A DNA stretch of 64,000 bases, from contig CANNZV010002516.1 of assembly GCA_947561585.1 (NCBI GenBank), positions 62,001 through 126,000 of the forward strand. The letters are read 5' to 3'. The notes under the pieces were generated by a model. It saw only the letters and a list, made by a program, of their open reading frames with translations, did not search any database and was not told where the DNA came from. Shown here one piece after another: positions 46,048 through 56,290 of the stretch (the stretch's first letter is position 1; each line of letters begins with the position of its first letter). Made by a program: the position numbers and the translations under genes. The DNA comes from Caprella mutica (lineage: Eukaryota; Arthropoda; Malacostraca; Amphipoda; Caprellidae).

Positions 46048-48366
46048 TTACACTTGCGTGGATGGGGGCATGACGTCAGACCGCTGTGAAGACATCTCAC
46101 TATTTCCATTCTTTATATTCATGCAGTCGGGGTCGTCAGGAGAATATAAAATTCTCGTTCCAGGTGATAGAGGCATGCCATCCCAAGGACTGTCGCTATT
46201 ATCTTTCATGCAATCTTGACTGACGCAGTCAGAATCTCTCCATCCCTCAGGTGGCAGGGGACCTGCACCGTATATGCACCCACCAGATAAATCCATCGAT
46301 TGCAATGTAGAGTAGTTCTGTGGTAGAGAATTGTCGTACATTTTCTGGCCCTCCGTCATATTTCTGTCTGGAGGATAACAACATATTTGAGGACCTCCGG
46401 CGTTGCAAGAAGATAACATATTGTCGAAACTGCAGCCGTCACCACTCATTCTGCCACCGTTTGAATCGGTCATTCCGCAAGTTTTTTGATCAGGACAACA
46501 GTCACAGCCTGTTAGAGACGTAGAGGCCGTTGTTGGAGGGGTGCCATCACTTAGATACTTCTCAACAACAAGACCATAACTCTGAACATATCGTCCATCA
46601 GCAGCTTGATAGACAGTATTTGTGTTCTGCATTTGATATTCTTCAGGAAATTTTCTTTCCTGCTGTATGATATGATTATTCAGGGGAAAATTACTGGATG
46701 ATAATTTATTTCTTCGAATTGTAGCGTAAGCAGGTGTGGAAACTTGATTAGCTTGGGTATTGTGATATGTGCTGCCACCATTTCCTGTCAGACAGATATC
46801 GTCTTTCGGATGTCTTGAGCCATCAATTAGATAATTAATTGGCTCACCAGTTTGATTTGCAATATGCTGTCTCTGAAATTCGTCGGGTGGAATTTCAGTA
46901 AGTGGATAGGGATTAGTTGTGGCAAGAATACGGCAGCTTGATATATTAGAGTAGGGACTATTCGAATCGAAATCATTCGGATTTGTTGGGATAGACTGAC
47001 TATAAATTGGTGCGTAATTATTGCTGTCTTCATATTCCTCGGCAATGTCATCCAGTTTTCTTGTTGTAACGACGCCATTCACATCGACTTCTTCAACTCC
47101 TATAATACTTACTTTTTTCTTTGGCTTCACTCTTTCCTCAACTGGACTATCAGAAATTAGATCAGGATTAGAATGAGCCGAACCAGTAGGATTACTCCTA
47201 TAAGGAGAGGCTTCAATTACGGATATTGGCTGGGTAGTTGTGTTCGAAATTCCGTTCGTTTTCAAAGATGGAGAAGCAATTTGAATATATTTTGGTGCTG
47301 AGCTTATAGCAACCATATTTTGATCTTTTTCTTTCTCAGATTCTTTAGCGTTTCCAGAATACTTTTTATTTTGTTTTTTCTTGAATCTTATAGAGCAACA
47401 TTTGCAGATAATGATGCAAAATATTGTTAAAACGAGTAAACTTCCACCACTAGCGGCAGCTCCGATGTACTTGAAATTATCTTCTATGAAATCTTTTGGC
47501 ACAGCTATTGTGGGTGGAACACTCACGCGTAACGTGAAATTAGATATCATTTTCCCAGCGATATTTTCCGCCGCGCACTCAAAGACTCCATCTTGCGCCT
47601 CTGCCACCATTTCAATTCGCAAATGACTCACTCCTTTCTCCTCTGAAATATGATAGGAAGCGCTCTCTTCATAATCGATAGAACTATTTTCAAGCGGAAT
47701 CCCATTGAAACTCCACTTGATATTTGCCATTGGGTCTGCAATAACGTGACATTCGAAAGAAACATTCCGTCCCTCCAGAACGTCCCTGAAAAGAGAACTT
47801 GGTCTAACTTCTGGTGCACAGGCGAAATTCTCCTCTTCTATATCTTTAATAACTTTGTTCTGTAATCTGTGTGGGGTCTTACACTTTGACTCAATGGTAG
47901 TAGGGACATTGTAATTCACAAGCCAAGACATTAAGTACTTCAATTTGCAGTCGCAATGCCACGGATTATTGTGCAAGTCAACCCCATGAAGTTTGCTAGG
48001 CAGAGCCATATTATGAGGTACAGTTGTAAGATGATTGTCATTTAGCTTAAGCCACTCGAGTTTATCGAGTCCCTCAAATGCTAACGGCTCCAATGTTTTT
48101 AATTCGCATCCAGTCATTTCAAGGGAAGTAAGGGACTGTAGTCTTCTAAAGGAACCGTCCTTTATTTTCGTTATGGGGTTATGTGACAGAAGAAGTCTCA
48201 TGAGTGCCAATGTGTGTTGTAGAGATGCCACCGGAACCATGATGAGTTCATTGTTGCTCAAATCCAGTTCTACCAGATTGCTGAGGCCTCTGAAGGCTGC
48301 ATCGTCTAATTGAACGAGTTTGCATCTCGATACGTAAATGCGCTGCAGATTGATCAGTCCTAGTTC
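46048..48366 (-). CDS. Kekkon-like LRR-Ig transmembrane receptor, 3' coding exon
   Basis: This is the largest exon (772 residues) of an 884-residue type I membrane protein. Acceptor TTTCTTTTCAG precedes 48366 and translation enters in phase 0. Numbered on the full protein it holds LRRs 2-7 (about 113-245; LxxLxLxxNxL pattern), an LRRCT with CDC (about 246-296), one Ig domain with Cys318, Trp330 and Cys376 (DGVFECAAENIAG), a transmembrane helix (about 411-434) followed by KKKQNKK, and a 450-residue cytoplasmic tail with a Cys-rich patch (CDCCPDQKTC). It ends PPSTQV, which fits a class I PDZ ligand (T-x-V). Seven LRRs plus one Ig plus TM matches the kekkon family of neuronal/epithelial adhesion and signalling modulators. 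Which paralogue this is remains unresolved. Confidence 0.92.
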   Translation of the reverse strand, partial: ELGLINLQRIYVSRCKLVQLDDAAFRGLSNLVELDLSNNELIMVPVASLQHTLALMRLLLSHNPITKIKDGSFRRLQSLTSLEMTGCELKTLEPLAFEGLDKLEWLKLNDNHLTTVPHNMALPSKLHGVDLHNNPWHCDCKLKYLMSWLVNYNVPTTIESKCKTPHRLQNKVIKDIEEENFACAPEVRPSSLFRDVLEGRNVSFECHVIADPMANIKWSFNGIPLENSSIDYEESASYHISEEKGVSHLRIEMVAEAQDGVFECAAENIAGKMISNFTLRVSVPPTIAVPKDFIEDNFKYIGAAASGGSLLVLTIFCIIICKCCSIRFKKKQNKKYSGNAKESEKEKDQNMVAISSAPKYIQIASPSLKTNGISNTTTQPISVIEASPYRSNPTGSAHSNPDLISDSPVEERVKPKKKVSIIGVEEVDVNGVVTTRKLDDIAEEYEDSNNYAPIYSQSIPTNPNDFDSNSPYSNISSCRILATTNPYPLTEIPPDEFQRQHIANQTGEPINYLIDGSRHPKDDICLTGNGGSTYHNTQANQVSTPAYATIRRNKLSSSNFPLNNHIIQQERKFPEEYQMQNTNTVYQAADGRYVQSYGLVVEKYLSDGTPPTTASTSLTGCDCCPDQKTCGMTDSNGGRMSGDGCSFDNMLSSCNAGGPQICCYPPDRNMTEGQKMYDNSLPQNYSTLQSMDLSGGCIYGAGPLPPEGWRDSDCVSQDCMKDNSDSPWDGMPLSPGTRILYSPDDPDCMNIKNGNSEMSSQRSDVMPPSTQV

Positions 48367-49194
48367 CTGAAAAGAAATAATATTTATGTTTAGAATTGAA
48401 TGCAGTGAGGCGGAGAAAGCGAAGAATATTCAATTAATCTCTCAGAGTAAAATGGCATTAATTTGAATTAGGAATTTCTGAAACATAAGTAATCCTAATA
48501 TCTGTATATTAATGGAATGATATAACTATAGATAAATTAGAGTAATGTTTAATCTGCTATACACATACAAATAAAAGTAATGACCCATTGCATTTAATTA
48601 AAAGTTGTCTGAGACTAGAAATCTTTATCAATCCTTCAGCTTTACATAAATTGTTTGTAAAGGGCAAATTGTTCCAACTATTAGCTTTAATTAATTAAAG
48701 AGTTTTAGCAAAGAAAATATAATTATAAGATTATAGATATTACCCTCACCGATTCTATCCGAATGTTGATAAAACTGCAATAGATTCACAAATGAAGATA
48801 AACAATATTTTAAAGTAGAAAGATTTACATTAGATGAACAAAAATTCACACATACAATTCCTCAACATTATTGTGTAAACACAAACTTATCAATTTTATG
48901 AAAAAGGATTTGTAGTAATTATGAAAGTAATTTGTGTAAACAGAGTTAACAGAAGAATAATTTACTCAAATGAGAGGGCAAATAGTGGGGCCTAATTCAG
49001 TCGCTTTTGTTTTTATTCAATTATTTCAGAAGGTAGAAATGCATGAAATTCACTTGCATAGTGTGGTAAAAAATTGAGTACGAAATGTCTGCATCTGTTA
49101 CATTATACATTTAAATTCATTTTTATACCAACTCTATCCTCAGGACAGTAATTTCAAGATTATGCAAAGTATTTAATTAATTCTTTTTAATTAC
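48367..49194 (-). other. Intron 2 of the kekkon-like gene
   Basis: 828 bp between donor AAG|GTAATT (49195/49194) and acceptor TTTTCAG|GAACTA (48367/48366). Phase 0 on both sides. AT-rich, with nothing notable inside. Confidence 0.85.
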
Positions 49195-49323
49195 CTTGAA
49201 TTTTTCCCTGGCCAAGATTACAAGTGAGTTTCCAGTGAAGTCCAGAACTTGGGTTTGAGAGTCAAGCTCCGGAGGCAAGTTTGCGAGTCCTTTGTTGGTG
49301 CACTCTACTGTCATTTTTCCGCC
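49195..49323 (-). CDS. Kekkon-like receptor, middle exon (LRRNT end and LRR1)
   Basis: A 43-codon exon with acceptor TTTTTTTCCTCAG before 49323 and donor GTAATT after 49195, phase 0 at both ends. It encodes GGKMTVECTNKGLANLPPEL, completing the four-cysteine LRRNT cap begun in exon 1 (CPSSCVC..), then LRR1 (TQVLDFTGNSLVIL). Joining to exon 3 gives REKFK-ELGLINL, which keeps the LRR period intact. Both the junction phases and the domain continuity support the model. Confidence 0.88.
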
Positions 49324-50170
49324 CTGAGGAAAAAAAGATACAATATTCATTAGCTAATGAATAACAACATAGAAAAAAACTCAATGGGGGAACTGTGTAC
49401 CTATTTTCAAAAGATTTGAATAAAATATAGAATAAGGAAATAGTCTCAGGAGTCGCTCCAAATATATAGAACTCCATAATGGTAGAAGTCAGAGAGTTGC
49501 ATCGGATATCAATTCAATTACATACATAACTTTCAATCTAGGAAATTGTGTAACTAGAAGGTTAAACTCAAAATTATATTACAAATAGACTTCAAAATAA
49601 AGAACTTAACAAATAGTTGCTACTGCATAATGCTGTTACCAACGAAAAAACTTTCTAAACCTAGAACAACCAAGTGCTCTATCTGGTTTGAAATATTGAT
49701 GTACAATTGAAAAACTGATTGACTTGAGTGGCAGAAACTTCTTGAAGTATTTATGTATCGTATAAATGTCAATGAAAATAATGAAACCTATATTGAGAGA
49801 TTTATTTTCATATCATTTTAGATGAAATAAGCCTCTGGAGACCAGCTGAAGTACACCCGCTAATGCGTCCCATTCTGTAAAATACCAGCAACATCACTAA
49901 TTATAGGAATACTAGCTATATAACAACGACTGTATTTAACCGTAGCCACAGACTTTTGCATAGTAATAAAAAGATGAAAGATAAATATAATATCAACCAA
50001 GTTGTGGCATTATTTTCATTGATTTCACATAAATAAATCTTAGACTATTGAAATCTCTGATTTCCAACAATTCAAGTCAAGTTTTCAAAGTATGAATTTA
50101 TATTCCATAGCCGGAGGCAAACTCTTAGGTACTCTGGACGTTCCAAGTGCAGGGTTAATCTTATAAAATA

Positions 50171-50783
50171 TAAAGAGTCACTGTGATGATGTACTATCAG
50201 AGAAAAGAGTCACTGTGATGATGTACTATCAGAGAAAAGAGTCACTGTGATGATGTACTATCAGAGAAAAGAGTCACTGTGATGATGTACTATCAGAGAA
50301 AAGAGTCACTGTGATGATGTACTACCAGAGAAAAGAGTCACTGTGATGATGTACTATCAGAGAAAAGAGACACTGTGATGATGTACTATCAGAGAAAAGA
50401 GTCACTGTGATGATGTACTATCAGAGAAAAGAGTCACTGTGATGATGTACTATCAGAGAAGAGTCACTGTGATGATGTACTATCAGAGAAAAGAGTCACT
50501 GTGATGATGTACTATCAGAGAAAAGAGTCACTGTGATGATGTACTATCAGAGAAAAGAGTCACTGTGATGATGTACTATTCGAGAAAAGAGTCACTGTGA
50601 TGATGTACTATCAGAGAAAAGAGTCACTGTGATGATGTACTATCAGAGAAAAGAGTCACTGTGATGATGTACTATCCGAGAAAAGAGTCACTGTGATGAT
50701 GTACTATCAGAGAAAAGAGTCACTGTGATGATGTACTATCAGAGAAAAGAGTCACTGTGATGATGTACTATCCGAGAAAAGAG
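50171..50783. repeat. Minisatellite, 32-bp unit, about 19 copies
   Basis: A 32-bp unit with core GAGTCACTGTGATGATGTAC followed by TATCAGAGAAAA. Variants are ATTCGAG, ATCCGAG, one GAGACAC and one copy missing three A. The dyad TCACTGTGA occurs in each unit. It lies inside intron 1 of the receptor gene. Confidence 0.95.
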
Positions 50784-50821
50784 TATGAAAATATTGAATA
50801 ATAAAAGGTAATAAATCTTCA

Positions 50822-50985
50822 ATCATTTGTTGTAGTTTGTATATCTTCAATAAACTTTAGCTGTCTATATGTACCTATATCTTCATCTGTTGAAGTTTGT
50901 ACATCTTCAATGAACTTCAACTGTCTATAAGTACCTATATCTCCATCTGTTGAAGTTTGTACATCTTCAATTAACTGCTGAAGTA
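50822..50985. repeat. Short tandem repeat, about 60-bp unit, 2.7 copies
   Basis: Units begin with GTTGAAGTTTGTACATCTTC and continue with CAACTGTCTATAAGTACCTATATCT. The copies differ by several substitutions and are older than the neighbouring 32-bp array. Confidence 0.8.
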
Positions 50986-51059
50986 TATAGGTAATTTAGT
51001 AACCCATCGATTTTGGTGCAAATTATCAAATTCCTTTTTATTGTTGAAAAAGAGTCTTT

Positions 51060-52095
51060 AGGCAGTGGGGTGAGGGTACGACCGCTTGAACTCCCCCCTC
51101 CCAGGAGGATCAAAAAAGAGGGGGCGGGTTAAGATCAAATTCATGATTTTTTAACTATTTTATTTTTGAACCTATCGTTCTGAAATTTCTACAGTATATG
51201 TAACTGCGCAATAGAAACATATTTCATTCGTGTGACTGTTTCGATTTTGGATTTGGTTTTCGGGAAAAATGTAGTTTTTCAATTTAATTTATTTCTTACA
51301 AATTTCAAAAGACGAGAAGTGTATGAGTGTGTATGCGTGTGTATGCTAGAATGAAAACGAAGACTGTTTCAGAGAACTGGTTTTTCTTTTTCTTTTATAA
51401 CCATTTTTGATGACTAGCTGCAATTTTCGAAAGAAAATACAAAATTTTCGATTTTGAACTGCGATAAAAAGAGAACGAGGAATAAATTTTGAAAAAACCA
51501 TATTTAGATTTGTTATGAATGTTCCAAGAATTCTAAAACTGTCTTTTGTTTTCCTGTAGCGTGAAAACTCAATATTTTTTCGTCTTTTTAATTGGAAAAT
51601 ACAATTTAATTTTTTTTCCCCAAATTTCAAAAGACGATAAGTGTGTGTATGAATGCTAGAATGAAAAGAAGGACAGTTTTAGAGTCCTTGGAACAATTCG
51701 AACAAACTTAAAGAGGACTTTTCCAAATTTTGCACTCGTTCTCTTTTCATCGCAGTTCAAAATCCAAATTTAAAAAAAAAAAATCAAAATTTCAGTTAGT
51801 CATAAAAAAATGCTAATGAAAAAAACCAGGAAGGAATTTTGAAAAACCTCTCTTCATTTTGTTCGAAATGTTTTTAGCATATACACTCATACAGTCTCGT
51901 CTTTTGAAATTTGTAAAAAAAAATTAAACACTACAATTTTTTCGAAAAATAAAGCCAAAATCGAAAATGTAACACGAATAAATTTTTTTTTTCGAAGTTA
52001 CTCATACCTTACAAATTTCAACGATTGGTCCAAAAATATAAAAGTTTTTCCAAGAGTGGGTCTACCCCGTCAATATACCCCCCCCCCGTTATTAC
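51060..52095. mobile_element. Long inverted-repeat element (about 1 kb)
   Basis: The left arm (about 51155-51345) and the right arm (about 51870-52050) are imperfect inverted copies. Both contain, in order, CGATTTTGG, a TTTTTCG run, TTACAAATTTCAAAAGACGAG and GTATGAGTGT. Outward the similarity continues as CCTATCGTT/CCAATCGTT and ends in G-rich termini. ATTTCAAAAGACGATAAGTG at about 51625 repeats the arm internally. No coding frame is present. It would fold into a long hairpin and resembles a large MITE. An AGGGGGGCTATATTGACC word at 28999 matches its right terminus. Confidence 0.6.
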
Positions 52096-52632
52096 CCAAG
52101 CATTTTAGTAGCTCCCTCTATAAGTGGCTTCATCTTTTCTCTCAGGCATGCACCAGGTGTGCAGCAGGCAGGTACATTTTCCTAAGTGACAACTTTAGGC
52201 AGGTATTTGATTAATTAGCAGGTAGAGCATCGCTCAACTTCCTCTAATATTACCTGCTATGGAAAAGGGAAATAAAAAACTGAATTTTTGTGTCTAAAGC
52301 TCTCAACTTGCAATATTTTTTATCTACATTTATATCTCATTTGTATTCATATCAAACAGATATTATAATTAATAGTTCAAAATGTTTCATTTTTGGAAAT
52401 CAAAATATTTGTCGTTACATAGTTTCTTTATTGCAAATAACAGAATATTAAAACAGACGTTTTTCTCCATAATAGTTTGCGGTTATTGGATCTATTGGCA
52501 GGTGCAATTCTTATTATAACTGCAGTAGATTACATTTTATGGAATAATTCGCATGTGTGAAGTTATAAAATATATTGATTGTTTTCGTAAAGAAAAACGA
52601 ATGAATAAGAAGCTAATACCTGATTGAAAAGT

Positions 52633-53164
52633 AATACCGATACAAGGGGTAATACCGATACGAGGGGTAATACCGATACAAGGGGTAATACCGATACAAG
52701 GGGTAATACCGATACAAGGAGTAATACCGATACAAGGGGTAATACCGATACAAGGGGTAATACCGATACAAGGGGTAATACCGATACAAGGGGTAATACC
52801 GATACAAGGGGTAATACCGATACAAGGGGTAATACCGATACAAGGGGTAATACCGATACAAGGAGTAATACCGATACAAGGGGTAATACCAATACAAGGG
52901 GTAATACCGATACAAGGGGTAATACCGATACAAGGAGTAATACCGATACAAGGGGTAATACCGATACAAGGGGTAATACCGATACAAGGAGTAATACCGA
53001 TACAAGGAGTAATACCGATACAAGGGGTAATACCGATACAAGGGGTAATACCGATACAAGGGGTAATACCGATACAAGGAGTAATACCGATACAAGGAGT
53101 AATACCGATACAAGGGGTAATACCGATACAAGGAGTAATACCGATATAAGGGGTAATACCGATA
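52633..53164. repeat. Minisatellite, 18-bp unit, about 30 copies
   Basis: The unit TAATACCGATACAAGGGG (variants AGGAG, ACGAG, CAATAC) repeats in strict register. The unit junction makes the dyad GGTAATACC. One plus frame (NTDTRG repeats, 183 codons) and two minus frames are open as a consequence of the 18-bp period. It lies within intron 1. Confidence 0.95.
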
Positions 53165-53479
53165 ATGGAATTTAGATGAAATGGGATTATCAGAACTAAT
53201 TTTTTATTAGTTTTAGATTTAGCTTTAATGATTTAGTATCTATATAATATTGCTCATCAATTAAACAGGGAATAAAAGTGACTAAATACCCAATTATTGT
53301 TTATTGACACAAATATACAGAAGAAAATCCATCAATTACGGCTAAACTCTAGATAATCGAAAAGTGGAAGAGTACCTATGAGGTGTGGAGCCAGTTCTAC
53401 AAAAATTATAGATAAACTGTAACATAGCTATACCCCTTTTGTTATAACAACGAAAACGAATGAAATAAACAACATATGG

Positions 53480-54228
53480 ATCAACTGACCATAGTACATT
53501 GACAAAGAAAAGAATGTTAATTGTCAAATACGTCAAAATGGAGCATTTTTGCAATAATGATGAGAACCATGCATAGAGCACTAATCCTACTGTGAAGTGT
53601 GGTGGAGGAAGCATTGTGTTCTGTGGCTGTTCTCTTCTGACAGAGAATATATAGGAACAGTAGAAAGAATTAATAAAGACAAATGTAGGAAGATTTTGAA
53701 CCATTATCTGTGTTAGTCAGTGGAAAAAAAAGATATTTTCTGATGATTGGCAGTTCCAGCTGTCCATTAATCCAGAACATACAGTGAGACCAATAGAAAT
53801 GGTTAGCAGATGTTCCTAGCCAATCACCAGACTTGAATCCCTTCAAATAATTATTGCCAAATTTTTAAGAGACACATCAGAGACGCCTCTCAAACCTGCA
53901 ACAAATGCAGATTGTTACTCTAGAAGAAATGGAAACTATATTGTTTCCTGGACCTGATGAAAAAGTACAGCAATGGTTTGACAGCATTTATTAGTGCCAA
54001 ATGAGACCCAATAAATATTAACCATCCATTTTGCATCTGTCCAAATACTTCTTTCTCTACCTTTCTTAATTAATGTCGAAAAAATCGTAAATATCTAATA
54101 ATTGTTAAGTGTCTATCATTTATATAAAGTAAAAGTATTATTCTATATCTTGTTGATAAGTATTCTACAAAACGGCCGAAAAATTAATATTTTTGTTCTG
54201 TCCAAATACTTGTTTCACATCACTGTAT
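53480..54228 (+). pseudogene. Decayed Tc1-type transposon fragment
   Basis: On the plus strand, 53583-53642 translates as NPTVKCGGGSIVFCGCS, the familiar Tc1 transposase segment. About 53730-53790 resembles the FQQDNDPKHT segment (here FQLSINPEHT, with the catalytic Asp lost). About 53809-53848 gives SQSPDLNPF, the segment leading to the third catalytic residue. Stops and frame changes separate these pieces and the N-terminal half is missing. The right edge GTCCAAATACTTGTTTCACA..CACTG followed by TA at about 54227 looks like a Tc1 terminus. No left terminus was found. Confidence 0.72.
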
Positions 54229-56169
54229 AACAAAAATGTTAAAAAAATTAACAAAAAGAACTTATTAATAATTATTTCTGTAGGGATTAACTCAGAATTC
54301 GAGCAAAATTAAATTATTTTATTATTGAGATGAGGAGAAAGCAACGACATTCAATACACAAAAACTATAACCTAATTGTTTTTAAATGGTACATTTTTTT
54401 ATATAGAAGAACTATCGATATTATTATTTTCTATAATTATCATGAAATCAACAGTTTTCAGTTAATTCTCTTGGGTTTTATTGCCAATTTCCTTCATTAA
54501 CAAATTATTCATTGAAATTACATATTATCAATACGTATAGCTATATCTACATTTAAATTAATTTTGCATAAGAATAACACAAATAATATATGACTGGTTT
54601 CTATTTCAAACTAAACACTTGCAATAAAAATTAATGTCTTAAAATTGAATTTCTCAATCTGTATCACTTATGCAATAATACCAATAGACAAATTGTTATA
54701 TAATGAGTAAAAGGAGATCTAATGATCAGTTATCTCTTAGTTCCTAACCATTACCATATTGAAGTCTTACAACTCCACAATCAGAAACCTAACAGTGCGG
54801 AAAATCTCATTGTGACAAAATCACGCGTTAAATGAGGTCTCAGCCGCATTGGAGTTACGGCGCAATTCAGTGTTCCTAATTGTTAGGGGCCGAAATGCGC
54901 TCTATGGGGAATAAATGACAGTCCTATAGGGAATAAATGCGTGATTTAGGGGAAACCTTTCATGGAGATGGCAAGACACAGCTCGTTAGAACTCCTTTCA
55001 ATGAGGAATTGAAATACATGACTGAATAAAAGTACCAAAATAAACGGATTTAACTGCATTCAGTTACTGAGAGGTAATCAAACAGGTTATAATGTCTCCC
55101 GATAGAAGATGGAGTCTTCTTAGACTGCTAGCGTATATGACTATATGATATCATAACTCATGTTAATCTATTGAGGTGAAGTGAAGTCTCAATTTTTAAT
55201 TACATGAGCTATTTTTAATATTGAATTATATAAAATAAAATATTAGATTAGCTTTCCCTTAAAGATTTTTCTTACCGTGATTTGATTCATTTTCTTCTGT
55301 TTTTAGTTTTCACATCGTTTTTAAAAAAATTGCAGATTATGAATGAAGATTAATTATCATTATTTTATTATTATTTTTATATACATAGAAAACAATATTT
55401 TCCGATAGTCAGTTTAAGAGTTGTCCGACGCGAGTTCTCTTAGGTGGGACTTCCGATGGCAACCGATTAATCCTCGTGGTTTCTTTCTTTCCACCCCAGT
55501 TCATATATGAGATATATGAACGTCTCAAAACGTCATATCTCAATATCTAAATACCAAACTTTCTTAAAAACAATTAGAGCTGGATAGACATCTACAGACA
55601 ATGAGAACAATCTCCTGCAATTCCTTTCCTTGGATACTGAAGAAGGGACAAGTTTTGCTTTCTTTATAGTTTATACTGGTGATAAATATTGACTGACACC
55701 ATTCTACAAACAATTCTTTCTATCTGTGTGATGTGTTCACTAACCGAGTTTTTCCTTTGATGGAAATCTAATGACTATTTGTGAGTTTCTGAAATATATT
55801 TCACTTCATACGCTAGTCTAATATAACGTTAATAGGTAGAAAAGTAAAGGTGTTATTGATCTAGAAGCAATCAGTTTACCTGTCGGCTAAGACGATAAAC
55901 AGTTTGTCTCGCTGGAGGCTATACAGGAACAGAATAGTTTGGTGGAAGGTGAACAACAGACATCAGTAATTCAAAGAAAAACACAATGACGGAAGGAGGT
56001 GGTAAACTTTAAATGAAATTAATTTAAAAGTTACAAGAAACTTTTGTAACAGTGTTAGCGTTATTATTATGTCATTGAAATACTAAGTGTTATGCTACAA
56101 TGAACAGTTAGTTATTATTCTAAAGTTTCAAATTAAATTTCTTGAGATATAATTGAATATTATGGTAAA

Positions 56170-56290
56170 AGAATATGGTATTGTGTAATGGTATTGTTAT
56201 CGGGTAATAGTATTAGTTAAAGGTATTGGGTATTGTTATCGGGTAATAGTATTAGTTAAGGGTATTGGGAAGAGGTATTGGGTAATGTAA
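56170..56290. repeat. Short imperfect tandem repeat around GGTATTGGGTA
   Basis: Two to three imperfect copies of GTATTGTTATCGGGTAATAG followed by TATTAGTTAARGGTATTGGG. A low-copy intronic repeat. Confidence 0.75.

Noticed and set aside
52633..53164. Telomere-like repeat
   Set aside because: The 18-bp unit TAATACCGATACAAGGGG does not match TTAGG or TTAGGG telomere repeats, and it lies within an intron.
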